Shown: positions 25,987-36,984, numbered from the stretch's first letter. The stretch: DNA of 64,000 nucleotides from Trogon surrucura (GCA_020746105.1 CM036620.1:28040118-28104117), one strand, 5' to 3'. The notes: a model not told the origin generated them from the sequence alone. Translations and numbers: made by a program.

Positions 25987-26177
25987 GCAGAGGCCAGCTT
26001 TTCCAGCAGCAGAGCATGGCCAGAGAGCTGCGCTGCTCTCGACGTGCAGCTTCTCAGACTCACAGCGAGCGCACCCAGAAAGACAATTTCCACCTTGGAG
26101 GTCTGCAGCTCTGCTCCTACGTCCTGGAGATCACAGGCTTTTCCACCCATGCCCTTGACCCTGCGGATCTCCTTTAG
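25987..26177 (+). pseudogene. Decayed 3' coding remnant of copy 1
   Basis: Directly after the TAG, the same frame resembles the next family segment (SSSRAWPESCAALDVQLLRL). Around 26045-26075 the similarity moves to another frame (DNFHLGGLQLCSYVLEITGFS), which ends at a TAG at 26175-26177. One nonsense change (perhaps CAG to TAG) and one frameshift therefore separate it from the family layout. The same arrangement recurs in copies 2-4 at 29653-29843, 33319-33509 and 36985-37175. The more distal C-terminal domain of the family was not found. Confidence 0.65.
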
Positions 26178-26847
26178 TCTCACACTGGTGACACCCAGAT
26201 GGCAACTTTGGACACTGGGACAGATACAGCTCATCCCAGAGACTGCCTGTGGAGTTTGTGGCACAGATCTGAGCCCACCAGGCATGGAGATAACAGCGTG
26301 CAAGAGGAGCTCAGCAGGACCAGAGTTTGGGGAATCTTCCCCCAATTCAGCTGAAGATGCCATTGCAACAGAGGCTCCTGCCACCACCTGTGAGAGGACA
26401 GGACCACTCGTCCTCTGGGAAAATCCCCTCTGGGATCTTTATGCAATGTCAAAAAGCCATAAATTAATTTGTTTTAACCAAACTGCTGCCTGTGAGTGTC
26501 TGTCCAACACTTCGTGGGCAACGGGGGCAGGCCGCAGGTTGCTACAGACGCATTGCATGCAGACAGCTTGCAGTCATGCACACAGCAGCTGTGGAGTGGC
26601 CCCAAAGCTTCCTAAAGGATCCACTCGTCCCTTTGACAGGCGGTCTTCAGACAGGGGGCTGGCTTTAGGTGCTCATTTACAGACCTTTGCAGCTTGCTGG
26701 GTATCCCAAACATTTGAAGGAGACTGGCAGGTAAGAAACAGGATTTTGGGGAAACTCGGCTCTTCCAGTGTAGCAGTTGGAGGTGTGCTGTGATATCCCA
26801 CAGAACCCACAATCACCCTGCACTCTTCAGAGACAAGTTCAGGATCT
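26178..26847 (+). other. Unit 3' region without recognised gene
   Basis: This region lies between the coding remnant and the CR1 and repeats in units 2-4 (29844-30513, 33510-34179, 37176-37845). It has no canonical AATAAA; ccataaattaa at 26459-26469 is the nearest AT-rich candidate. It is probably a 3' UTR or flank. A long open frame on the plus strand here has no family similarity. Confidence 0.5.
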
Positions 26848-27826
26848 CACAGAATCACAAACTTGTTGAGGCTGGAAAAGATCTCTGAGATCATCAAGTC
26901 CAGCCCATGACCCAAAACCACCACATCAGCAAGACCATGGCACTAAGTGCCACATCCAGCCTCTCCTTAAGCACCTCCAGGGACGGTGACGCCACCACCT
27001 CCTTGGGCAGTGCATTCCAATGCCTGATGATCCTCTCCGTGAGGAAGTGCTTCATGAGATCCAACCTAAACCCTCCCCGACACAGTTTCAGGCCATGCCC
27101 TCTCGTCCTGTCACTGGTTGCCCGGGAGAAGAGCTCGACCCCCACCTGACTACAGCCTCCCTTCAGGGAGTTGTAGAGAGTGATAAGGTCCCCCCTGAGT
27201 CTCCTCTTCTCCAGGCTAAACAAGCCCAGCTCCCCCAGCCTCTCCTCACAGGACTTTCCCTCCAGTCCCTTCCCCAGCCTCGTTGCTCTCCTCTGGACTC
27301 GCTCCAGCACCTCAATGTCTTTCTTGCAGTGAGGGGCCCAGACCTGCACACAGCACTCGAGGGGAGGCCTCACCAGTGCTGAGTACAGGGGCAGAATTAC
27401 ATCCCTGCTCCTGCTGGCCACGCCATTCCTGACACAAGCCAGGATGCCATTGGCCTTCTGGGTCACCTGGGCACACTGCTGGCTCATGTGCAACCGCTTG
27501 TCAACCAGTACTCCCAGGTCCCTCTCTGCTGGGCCGCTCTCCAGCCACTCTTCCCTCAGTCGGTAGCGCTGCAGGGGGTTGTTGTGGCCAAAGTGTAGGA
27601 CTCTGCACTTGGTCTTGTTGAACTTCACACCGTTGACCTTGCTCCATAGACCCAGCCTGTTCAGGTCCCTCTGCAGAGCCTTCCCACCCTCTGGCAGATC
27701 GACACTCCCCCCCCCAGCTTGGTGTCATCTGCAAAGTCACTACGGGTATACTCAATAAGGGCAGACTCAACTTAGTAAGGGTAGACTCATTTACTAAGGG
27801 TACACTCTCAGTCCCATTCTTACCCT
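26848..27826 (-). mobile_element. CR1 LINE in unit 1, with internal minisatellite
   Basis: This is a minus-strand CR1, a different subfamily from the 8-kb and 10-kb copies. A 244-codon open frame (27628-26894) carries [20 protein letters not shown] and [20 protein letters not shown]. The 5'-most recognisable part is the reverse transcriptase FADD box near 27720-27736. The next CR1 segment is expanded into four degenerate repeats (27741-27808) with the core TAAGGGTAGACTCA on the plus strand, and CR1-like sequence then runs to about 27826. It ends almost exactly where the next gene unit begins, so the CR1 defines the unit junction. Confidence 0.88.
27741..27808. repeat. Four-copy minisatellite within CR1 (unit 1/2 junction)
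   Basis: Degenerate 14-bp cores start at 27741, 27756, 27776 and 27795, spaced 15-20 bp (tacgggtatactca, taagggcagactca, taagggtagactca, taagggtacactct). The same block recurs at 31407-31474, 35073-35140 and 38739-38806. Confidence 0.8.
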
Positions 27827-28011
27827 GTCCCTGTTTTCATTTCAGTTACGGTTTAGGGAAGTGTCTGCCCACTTTGCCAACGGGCCCGCCTGGGAGACAG
27901 CTTCTGCCAGGTGCATTGGTACCAGCTGTGATGCCCAGGACACGCTGAGGCGGGTGGTGGGGATGAAGGCGGGGGCTTGGCAGTGGCTGGGTGACACTGC
28001 TCTGGTGGCTG

Positions 28012-28094
28012 TGACGTCAGAGGGGACGTCACAATGGGAGCTGCCTTTAAGGGCATCACCAGGCAGCCTCACTGCAGTTGGACTTGGGCGATCG
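28012..28094 (+). promoter_or_regulatory. Unit 2 promoter with paired CRE sites and exon 1 donor
   Basis: A perfect palindromic CRE (TGACGTCA) at 28012-28019 is followed 4 bp later by a 7/8 match (ggacgtca, 28024-28031). A TATA-like cctttaagg lies at 28044-28052, then a short presumed 5' noncoding exon ending in a consensus donor (atcg|gtgagt, GT at 28095). The intron would run to the acceptor at 28632. CRE-driven TATA-poor promoters are typical of CREM/CREB targets such as spermatid genes; testis expression here is an inference. Confidence 0.55.
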
Positions 28095-28635
28095 GTGAGT
28101 GCAGCACGCAGGGGGAAGGCTGGGCTGGGCTGGGGACGGGGCAGATGCCCAGGGGCATGTCTAACCCAGAAAGCGAGCCAAGCACCTCCAGGCAGGGCAC
28201 GGTAGCACCCCCGGGGCTGGGGCCAGAGGTGCTCGGGGCTCCATGTGGTGGCCGGCACCCAGAGAGACTTTGGGGGTGGGTACTCCTGGCTCCATGGGAT
28301 GCTGTTGTGTGTCAGGGATGGGGCCTTGGAAGAGTTTTCTCAGGGGTCCCTTCAAATTTCACATGGCCCAGCCCAGCCAGCTTGGGCAGGATGGGCCCTG
28401 TGCTGCCTCTAGTCAGGGCCTACGGCCCCTTCAAGCCTGTTGACAGCAGTGCCCAAAAGCTCTCCTGGGACAGCCCGTGGCTTCCACCTGAGGAGTGCTC
28501 ACAACAACTGCCCTTCCTCCCACGGCCCCTCTCCTAACAGCCCCAGCTCCAAGAGACTCCTGCCCTGCTCCCCCAGCCCCATGCTCCCTCCCACCAGCCC
28601 TGCTGAAACCCCTTTTCTCCCACCTCCTCCAGGCC

Positions 28636-29652
28636 ATGGCTGTGGCAGGTCTCCTTGTCCTGGCTGTGCTGGCCATCCAGGCTGGGCACAAGCATACAGA
28701 GCAGATGGATTTCGCGACAGCTGAGCGTATGCAGCAGCGCGAGGAATACCTGAACCAGGAGATGACTCGGCTGCTTCATGAGATAGAGCAGAGCAGCGGT
28801 GCGCAGGAAGACACGCTGCTTTCTGTGCTGGGCTGGGTGCTGGTATGGACCATGTCGGGAGCCATGCTCTGCTGGCAGGCCTGGACAATCGTGTGCGCCT
28901 TTGCTGGCTGCTATGAGGATGAGGACGATGATGAGCAGGAGGAGGGCAACGATGAGCAGGAGGAGGGCAACGATGAGCAGGAGGAGGACGACCTCAATGG
29001 TGTCCCATCTTTGGCTGTGTCCACCCCATCACCAGTGCAGCAGGACCTGCCTGATACATGCAAGGTGCTGAAGGAGCTGGTGGAGGTCCTCCTTGGTGTC
29101 TGTCAAGCGCTCTGCAAGCCGATGTTCATGCCGCAGATGCACCCGGCCGTTGGGCAGGACGGCACTTATGAAGCTTGGCGTGTCCGTGAGAACACCATCT
29201 TCTACCGCCTGCTCGTGTTCCTGCAGCCACCCCCCGGGTACTCTTTCAGCCTGGAGGAGGACATCACGGGGCAGCTGCCAGCAGGGATCTTCCGGGCCCG
29301 TGTGGTGATGGAGTGCATGTGCCAGCGGAAGCAGCTGCTGCTGAGGGATACCTGCTTTCTCCACAGCGCCGACAACGACCTGCCGAGGGTTCAGATCTCA
29401 GATCTCCTACGCAGGCTCTGCACAGACACCTACTTAGACATGGAGAAAGTCGCCTGCTGGGCCCAGATGTTGGTGAGATCAGCCTGGCTGTATATGCCTC
29501 AGGCACAGCAGTACCAGCTGACAGTGCTGCCCTCCTCCACGACCTGCGCCTTCCAGCTGACGGGCACGTCCCGCTCCAAGAGGACCATCATAACAGAGAT
29601 GATTCTTGCAGTGCAGCCAGGCAAACCAGGCCCCTGCCCAAGCTCTGTGTAG
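28636..29652 (+). CDS. ITPRIPL1-like: ITPRIPL1-like protein, copy 2 (338 aa)
   Basis: The start ATG lies 3 bp after the acceptor (cacctcctccag, AG at 28631-28632). Layout of the 338 residues: hydrophobic N-terminus 1-16; coiled-coil-like 31-52; hydrophobic 61-91; acidic tract 94-119 with three tandem copies of the heptad DEQEEGN/DD; Mab-21-related region from about 140 to the end, truncated by TAG. Compared with copy 1 it has one extra 21-bp acidic repeat and VLLGVCQAL in place of NLLGVCRAL. From about codon 155 on it matches copy 1. Known family members are membrane-associated; mammalian ITPRIPL1 has been reported to bind CD3-epsilon. No function can be assigned to this short form from sequence. 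Coding remnant of the missing C-terminus: 29653-29843. Confidence 0.8.
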   Translation: MAVAGLLVLAVLAIQAGHKHTEQMDFATAERMQQREEYLNQEMTRLLHEIEQSSGAQEDTLLSVLGWVLVWTMSGAMLCWQAWTIVCAFAGCYEDEDDDEQEEGNDEQEEGNDEQEEDDLNGVPSLAVSTPSPVQQDLPDTCKVLKELVEVLLGVCQALCKPMFMPQMHPAVGQDGTYEAWRVRENTIFYRLLVFLQPPPGYSFSLEEDITGQLPAGIFRARVVMECMCQRKQLLLRDTCFLHSADNDLPRVQISDLLRRLCTDTYLDMEKVACWAQMLVRSAWLYMPQAQQYQLTVLPSSTTCAFQLTGTSRSKRTIITEMILAVQPGKPGPCPSSV

Positions 29653-30513
29653 GCAGAGGCCAGCTTTTCCAGCAGCAGAGCATGGCCAGAGAGCTGCGCT
29701 GCTCTCGACGTGCAGCTTCTCAGACTCACAGCGAGCGCACCCAGAAAGACAATTTCCACCTTGGAGGTCTGCAGCTCTGCTCCTACGTCCTGGAGATCAC
29801 AGGCTTTTCCACCCATGCCCTTGACCCTGCGGATCTCCTTTAGTCTCACACTGGTGACACCCAGATGGCAACTTTGGACACTGGGACAGATACAGCTCAT
29901 CCCAGAGACTGCCTGTGGAGTTTGTGGCACAGATCTGAGCCCACCAGGCATGGAGATAACAGCGTGCAAGAGGAGCTCAGCAGGACCAGAGTTTGGGGAA
30001 TCTTCCCCCAATTCAGCTGAAGATGCCATTGCAACAGAGGCTCCTGCCACCACCTGTGAGAGGACAGGACCACTCGTCCTCTGGGAAAATCCCCTCTGGG
30101 ATCTTTATGCAATGTCAAAAAGCCATAAATTAATTTGTTTTAACCAAACTGCTGCCTGTGAGTGTCTGTCCAACACTTCGTGGGCAACGGGGGCAGGCCG
30201 CAGGTTGCTACAGACGCATTGCATGCAGACAGCTTGCAGTCATGCACACAGCAGCTGTGGAGTGGCCCCAAAGCTTCCTAAAGGATCCACTCGTCCCTTT
30301 GACAGGCGGTCTTCAGACAGGGGGCTGGCTTTAGGTGTTCATTTACAGACCTTTGCAGCTTGCTGGGTATCCCAAACATTTGAAGGAGACTGGCAGGTAA
30401 GAAACAGGATTTTGGGGAAACTCGGCTCTTCCAGTGTAGCAGTTGGAGGTGTGCTGTGATATCCCACAGAACCCACAATCACCCTGCACTCTTCAGAGAC
30501 AAGTTCAGGATCT

Positions 30514-31492
30514 CACAGAATCACAAACTTGTTGAGGCTGGAAAAGATCTCTGAGATCATCAAGTCCAGCCCATGACCCAAAACCACCACATCAGCAAGA
30601 CCATGGCACTAAGTGCCACATCCAGCCTCTCCTTAAGCACCTCCAGGGACGGTGACGCCACCACCTCCTTGGGCAGTACATTCCAATGCCTGATGATGCT
30701 CTCCGTGAGGAAGTGCTTCATGAGATCCAACCTAAACCCTCCCCGACACAGTTTCAGGCCATGCCCTCTCGTCCTGTCACTGGTTGCCCGGGAGAAGAGC
30801 TCGACCCCCACCTGACTACAGCCTCCCTTCAGGGAGTTGTAGAGAGTGATAAGGTCCCCCCTGAGTCTCCTCTTCTCCAGGCTAAACAAGCCCAGCTCCC
30901 CCAGCCTCTCCTCACAGGACTTTCCCTCCAGTCCCTTCCCCAGCCTCGTTGCTCTCCTCTGGACTCGCTCCAGCACCTCAATGTCTTTCTTGCAGTGAGG
31001 GGCCCAGACCTGCACACAGCACTCGAGGGGAGGCCTCACCAGTGCTGAGTACAGGGGCAGAATTACATCCCTGCTCCTGCTGGCCACGCCATTCCTGACA
31101 CAAGCCAGGATGCCATTGGCCTTCTGGGTCACCTGGGCACACTGCTGGCTCATGTGCAACCGCTTGTCAACCAGTACTCCCAGGTCCCTCTCTGCTGGGC
31201 CGCTCTCCAGCCACTCTTCCCTCAGTCGGTAGCGCTGCAGGGGGTTGTTGTGGCCAAAGTGTAGGACTCTGCACTTGGTCTTGTTGAACTTCACACCGTT
31301 GACCTTGCTCCATAGACCCAGCCTGTTCAGGTCCCTCTGCAGAGCCTTCCCACCCTCTGGCAGATCGACACTCCCCCCCCCAGCTTGGTGTCATCTGCAA
31401 AGTCACTACGGGTATACTCAATAAGGGCAGACTCAACTTAGTAAGGGTAGACTCATTTACTAAGGGTACACTCTCAGTCCCATTCTTACCCT
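30514..31492 (-). mobile_element. CR1 LINE in unit 2
   Basis: Copy of the unit 1 CR1, 244-codon open frame at 31294-30560. It differs from the unit 1 copy at a few bases (for example gcagtaca for gcagtgca near 30675, giving [10 protein letters not shown] for [10 protein letters not shown]) and is shared in that form by units 3 and 4. Confidence 0.88.
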
Positions 31493-31677
31493 GTCCCTGT
31501 TTTCATTTCAGTTACGGTTTAGGGAAGTGTCTGCCCACTTTGCCAACGGGCCCGCCTGGGAGACAGCTTCTGCCAGGTGCATTGGTACCAGCTGTGATGC
31601 CCAGGACACGCTGAGGCGGGTGGTGGGGATGAAGGCGGGGGCTTGGCAGTGGCTGGGTGACACTGCTCTGGTGGCTG

Positions 31678-31760
31678 TGACGTCAGAGGGGACGTCACAA
31701 TGGGAGCTGCCTTTAAGGGCATCACCAGGCAGCCTCACTGCAGTTGGACTTGGGCGATCG
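31678..31760 (+). promoter_or_regulatory. Unit 3 promoter with paired CRE sites and exon 1 donor
   Basis: Identical by eye to the unit 2 promoter: CRE at 31678-31685, second site 31690-31697, donor GT at 31761. Confidence 0.55.
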
Positions 31761-32301
31761 GTGAGTGCAGCACGCAGGGGGAAGGCTGGGCTGGGCTGGG
31801 GACGGGGCAGATGCCCAGGGGCATGTCTAACCCAGAAAGCGAGCCAAGCACCTCCAGGCAGGGCACGGTAGCACCCCCGGGGCTGGGGCCAGAGGTGCTC
31901 GGGGCTCCATGTGGTGGCCGGCACCCAGAGAGACTTTGGGGGTGGGTACTCCTGGCTCCATGGGATGCTGTTGTGTGTCAGGGATGGGGCCTTGGAAGAG
32001 TTTTCTCAGGGGTCCCTTCAAATTTCACATGGCCCAGCCCAGCCAGCTTGGGCAGGATGGGCCCTGTGCTGCCTCTAGTCAGGGCCTACGGCCCCTTCAA
32101 GCCTGTTGACAGCAGTGCCCAAAAGCTCTCCTGGGACAGCCCGTGGCTTCCACCTGAGGAGTGCTCACAACAACTGCCCTTCCTCCCACGGCCCCTCTCC
32201 TAACAGCCCCAGCTCCAAGAGACTCCTGCCCTGCTCCCCCAGCCCCATGCTCCCTCCCACCAGCCCTGCTGAAACCCCTTTTCTCCCACCTCCTCCAGGC
32301 C

Positions 32302-33318
32302 ATGGCTGTGGCAGGTCTCCTTGTCCTGGCTGTGCTGGCCATCCAGGCTGGGCACAAGCGTACAGAGCAGATGGATTTCGCGACAGCTGAGCGTATGCAG
32401 CAGCGCGAGGAATACCTGAACCAGGAGATGACTCGGCTGCTTCATGAGATAGAGCAGAGCAGCGGTGCGCAGGAAGACACGCTGCTTTCTGTGCTGGGCT
32501 GGGTGCTGGTATGGACCATGTCGGGAGCCATGCTCTGCTGGCAGGCCTGGACAATCGTGTGCGCCTTTGCTGGCTGCTATGAGGATGAGGACGATGATGA
32601 GCAGGAGGAGGGCAACGATGAGCAGGAGGAGGGCAACGATGAGCAGGAGGAGGACGACCTCAATGGTGTCCCATCTTTGGCTGTGTCCACCCCATCACCA
32701 GTGCAGCAGGACCTGCCTGATACATGCAAGGTGCTGAAGGAGCTGGTGGAGGTCCTCCTTGGTGTCTGTCAAGCGCTCTGCAAGCCGATGTTCATGCCGC
32801 AGATGCACCCGGCCGTTGGGCAGGACGGCACTTATGAAGCTTGGCGTGTCCGTGAGAACACCATCTTCTACCGCCTGCTCGTGTTCCTGCAGCCACCCCC
32901 CGGGTACTCTTTCAGCCTGGAGGAGGACATCACGGGGCAGCTGCCAGCAGGGATCTTCCGGGCCCGTGTGGTGATGGAGTGCATGTGCCAGCGGAAGCAG
33001 CTGCTGCTGAGGGATACCTGCTTTCTCCACAGCGCCGACAACGACCTGCCGAGGGTTCAGATCTCAGATCTCCTACGCAGGCTCTGCACAGACACCTACT
33101 TAGACATGGAGAAAGTCGCCTGCTGGGCCCAGATGTTGGTGAGATCAGCCTGGCTGTATATGCCTCAGGCACAGCAGTACCAGCTGACAGTGCTGCCCTC
33201 CTCCACGACCTGCGCCTTCCAGCTGACGGGCACGTCCCGCTCCAAGAGGACCATCATAACAGAGATGATTCTTGCAGTGCAGCCAGGCAAACCAGGCCCC
33301 TGCCCAAGCTCTGTGTAG
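32302..33318 (+). CDS. ITPRIPL1-like: ITPRIPL1-like protein, copy 3 (338 aa)
   Basis: Same start, splice acceptor, domain layout and TAG as copy 2. The only coding difference seen is His19 to Arg (aagcat changed to aagcgt at 32357-32362) just after the N-terminal hydrophobic segment. This near-identity points either to very recent duplication or to continuing gene conversion. The shifted coding remnant follows at 33319-33509. Confidence 0.8.
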   Translation: MAVAGLLVLAVLAIQAGHKRTEQMDFATAERMQQREEYLNQEMTRLLHEIEQSSGAQEDTLLSVLGWVLVWTMSGAMLCWQAWTIVCAFAGCYEDEDDDEQEEGNDEQEEGNDEQEEDDLNGVPSLAVSTPSPVQQDLPDTCKVLKELVEVLLGVCQALCKPMFMPQMHPAVGQDGTYEAWRVRENTIFYRLLVFLQPPPGYSFSLEEDITGQLPAGIFRARVVMECMCQRKQLLLRDTCFLHSADNDLPRVQISDLLRRLCTDTYLDMEKVACWAQMLVRSAWLYMPQAQQYQLTVLPSSTTCAFQLTGTSRSKRTIITEMILAVQPGKPGPCPSSV

Positions 33319-34179
33319 GCAGAGGCCAGCTTTTCCAGCAGCAGAGCATGGCCAGAGAGCTGCGCTGCTCTCGACGTGCAGCTTCTCAGACTCACAGCGA
33401 GCGCACCCAGAAAGACAATTTCCACCTTGGAGGTCTGCAGCTCTGCTCCTACGTCCTGGAGATCACAGGCTTTTCCACCCATGCCCTTGACCCTGCGGAT
33501 CTCCTTTAGTCTCACACTGGTGACACCCAGATGGCAACTTTGGACACTGGGACAGATACAGCTCATCCCAGAGACTGCCTGTGGAGTTTGTGGCACAGAT
33601 CTGAGCCCACCAGGCATGGAGATAACAGCGTGCAAGAGGAGCTCAGCAGGACCAGAGTTTGGGGAATCTTCCCCCAATTCAGCTGAAGATGCCATTGCAA
33701 CAGAGGCTCCTGCCACCACCTGTGAGAGGACAGGACCACTCGTCCTCTGGGAAAATCCCCTCTGGGATCTTTATGCAATGTCAAAAAGCCATAAATTAAT
33801 TTGTTTTAACCAAACTGCTGCCTGTGAGTGTCTGTCCAACACTTCGTGGGCAACGGGGGCAGGCCGCAGGTTGCTACAGACGCATTGCATGCAGACAGCT
33901 TGCAGTCATGCACACAGCAGCTGTGGAGTGGCCCCAAAGCTTCCTAAAGGATCCACTCGTCCCTTTGACAGGCGGTCTTCAGACAGGGGGCTGGCTTTAG
34001 GTGTTCATTTACAGACCTTTGCAGCTTGCTGGGTATCCCAAACATTTGAAGGAGACTGGCAGGTAAGAAACAGGATTTTGGGGAAACTCGGCTCTTCCAG
34101 TGTAGCAGTTGGAGGTGTGCTGTGATATCCCACAGAACCCACAATCACCCTGCACTCTTCAGAGACAAGTTCAGGATCT

Positions 34180-35158
34180 CACAGAATCACAAACTTGTTG
34201 AGGCTGGAAAAGATCTCTGAGATCATCAAGTCCAGCCCATGACCCAAAACCACCACATCAGCAAGACCATGGCACTAAGTGCCACATCCAGCCTCTCCTT
34301 AAGCACCTCCAGGGACGGTGACGCCACCACCTCCTTGGGCAGTACATTCCAATGCCTGATGATGCTCTCCGTGAGGAAGTGCTTCATGAGATCCAACCTA
34401 AACCCTCCCCGACACAGTTTCAGGCCATGCCCTCTCGTCCTGTCACTGGTTGCCCGGGAGAAGAGCTCGACCCCCACCTGACTACAGCCTCCCTTCAGGG
34501 AGTTGTAGAGAGTGATAAGGTCCCCCCTGAGTCTCCTCTTCTCCAGGCTAAACAAGCCCAGCTCCCCCAGCCTCTCCTCACAGGACTTTCCCTCCAGTCC
34601 CTTCCCCAGCCTCGTTGCTCTCCTCTGGACTCGCTCCAGCACCTCAATGTCTTTCTTGCAGTGAGGGGCCCAGACCTGCACACAGCACTCGAGGGGAGGC
34701 CTCACCAGTGCTGAGTACAGGGGCAGAATTACATCCCTGCTCCTGCTGGCCACGCCATTCCTGACACAAGCCAGGATGCCATTGGCCTTCTGGGTCACCT
34801 GGGCACACTGCTGGCTCATGTGCAACCGCTTGTCAACCAGTACTCCCAGGTCCCTCTCTGCTGGGCCGCTCTCCAGCCACTCTTCCCTCAGTCGGTAGCG
34901 CTGCAGGGGGTTGTTGTGGCCAAAGTGTAGGACTCTGCACTTGGTCTTGTTGAACTTCACACCGTTGACCTTGCTCCATAGACCCAGCCTGTTCAGGTCC
35001 CTCTGCAGAGCCTTCCCACCCTCTGGCAGATCGACACTCCCCCCCCCAGCTTGGTGTCATCTGCAAAGTCACTACGGGTATACTCAATAAGGGCAGACTC
35101 AACTTAGTAAGGGTAGACTCATTTACTAAGGGTACACTCTCAGTCCCATTCTTACCCT
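34180..35158 (-). mobile_element. CR1 LINE in unit 3
   Basis: Same as the unit 2 CR1 by eye, open frame 34960-34226, minisatellite at 35073-35140. Confidence 0.88.
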
Positions 35159-35343
35159 GTCCCTGTTTTCATTTCAGTTACGGTTTAGGGAAGTGTCTGC
35201 CCACTTTGCCAACGGGCCCGCCTGGGAGACAGCTTCTGCCAGGTGCATTGGTACCAGCTGTGATGCCCAGGACACGCTGAGGCGGGTGGTGGGGATGAAG
35301 GCGGGGGCTTGGCAGTGGCTGGGTGACACTGCTCTGGTGGCTG

Positions 35344-35426
35344 TGACGTCAGAGGGGACGTCACAATGGGAGCTGCCTTTAAGGGCATCACCAGGCAGCC
35401 TCACTGCAGTTGGACTTGGGCGATCG
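35344..35426 (+). promoter_or_regulatory. Unit 4 promoter with paired CRE sites and exon 1 donor
   Basis: Same as units 2 and 3: CRE at 35344-35351, second site 35356-35363, donor GT at 35427. Confidence 0.55.
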
Positions 35427-35967
35427 GTGAGTGCAGCACGCAGGGGGAAGGCTGGGCTGGGCTGGGGACGGGGCAGATGCCCAGGGGCATGTCTAACCCA
35501 GAAAGCGAGCCAAGCACCTCCAGGCAGGGCACGGTAGCACCCCCGGGGCTGGGGCCAGAGGTGCTCGGGGCTCCATGTGGTGGCCGGCACCCAGAGAGAC
35601 TTTGGGGGTGGGTACTCCTGGCTCCATGGGATGCTGTTGTGTGTCAGGGATGGGGCCTTGGAAGAGTTTTCTCAGGGGTCCCTTCAAATTTCACATGGCC
35701 CAGCCCAGCCAGCTTGGGCAGGATGGGCCCTGTGCTGCCTCTAGTCAGGGCCTACGGCCCCTTCAAGCCTGTTGACAGCAGTGCCCAAAAGCTCTCCTGG
35801 GACAGCCCGTGGCTTCCACCTGAGGAGTGCTCACAACAACTGCCCTTCCTCCCACGGCCCCTCTCCTAACAGCCCCAGCTCCAAGAGACTCCTGCCCTGC
35901 TCCCCCAGCCCCATGCTCCCTCCCACCAGCCCTGCTGAAACCCCTTTTCTCCCACCTCCTCCAGGCC

Positions 35968-36984
35968 ATGGCTGTGGCAGGTCTCCTTGTCCTGGCTGTG
36001 CTGGCCATCCAGGCTGGGCACAAGCATACAGAGCAGATGGATTTCGCGACAGCTGAGCGTATGCAGCAGCGCGAGGAATACCTGAACCAGGAGATGACTC
36101 GGCTGCTTCATGAGATAGAGCAGAGCAGCGGTGCGCAGGAAGACACGCTGCTTTCTGTGCTGGGCTGGGTGCTGGTATGGACCATGTCGGGAGCCATGCT
36201 CTGCTGGCAGGCCTGGACAATCGTGTGCGCCTTTGCTGGCTGCTATGAGGATGAGGACGATGATGAGCAGGAGGAGGGCAACGATGAGCAGGAGGAGGGC
36301 AACGATGAGCAGGAGGAGGACGACCTCAATGGTGTCCCATCTTTGGCTGTGTCCACCCCATCACCAGTGCAGCAGGACCTGCCTGATACATGCAAGGTGC
36401 TGAAGGAGCTGGTGGAGGTCCTCCTTGGTGTCTGTCAAGCGCTCTGCAAGCCGATGTTCATGCCGCAGATGCACCCGGCCGTTGGGCAGGACGGCACTTA
36501 TGAAGCTTGGCGTGTCCGTGAGAACACCATCTTCTACCGCCTGCTCGTGTTCCTGCAGCCACCCCCCGGGTACTCTTTCAGCCTGGAGGAGGACATCACG
36601 GGGCAGCTGCCAGCAGGGATCTTCCGGGCCCGTGTGGTGATGGAGTGCATGTGCCAGCGGAAGCAGCTGCTGCTGAGGGATACCTGCTTTCTCCACAGCG
36701 CCGACAACGACCTGCCGAGGGTTCAGATCTCAGATCTCCTACGCAGGCTCTGCACAGACACCTACTTAGACATGGAGAAAGTCGCCTGCTGGGCCCAGAT
36801 GTTGGTGAGATCAGCCTGGCTGTATATGCCTCAGGCACAGCAGTACCAGCTGACAGTGCTGCCCTCCTCCACGACCTGCGCCTTCCAGCTGACGGGCACG
36901 TCCCGCTCCAAGAGGACCATCATAACAGAGATGATTCTTGCAGTGCAGCCAGGCAAACCAGGCCCCTGCCCAAGCTCTGTGTAG
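35968..36984 (+). CDS. ITPRIPL1-like: ITPRIPL1-like protein, copy 4 (338 aa)
   Basis: The encoded protein is identical to copy 2. A single base change was noticed in the downstream remnant (acaggttttt at 37131-37140 for acaggctttt), so copies 2 and 4 are nearly indistinguishable. The remnant of the lost C-terminus is at 36985-37175. Confidence 0.8.
   Translation: MAVAGLLVLAVLAIQAGHKHTEQMDFATAERMQQREEYLNQEMTRLLHEIEQSSGAQEDTLLSVLGWVLVWTMSGAMLCWQAWTIVCAFAGCYEDEDDDEQEEGNDEQEEGNDEQEEDDLNGVPSLAVSTPSPVQQDLPDTCKVLKELVEVLLGVCQALCKPMFMPQMHPAVGQDGTYEAWRVRENTIFYRLLVFLQPPPGYSFSLEEDITGQLPAGIFRARVVMECMCQRKQLLLRDTCFLHSADNDLPRVQISDLLRRLCTDTYLDMEKVACWAQMLVRSAWLYMPQAQQYQLTVLPSSTTCAFQLTGTSRSKRTIITEMILAVQPGKPGPCPSSV

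Noticed and set aside
25833..26387. Long minus-strand and alternate plus-strand open frames repeated in every unit (for example 184, 249 and 176 codons)
   Set aside because: They overlap the recognised coding exon, its decayed remnant or the 3' region, repeat only because the unit repeats, and show no family-like composition beyond the shifted remnant already noted.
26894..27628. 244-codon open frame in each unit as a host gene
   Set aside because: It is the C-terminal part of CR1 ORF2, recognisable by its motifs, so it belongs to the transposon.
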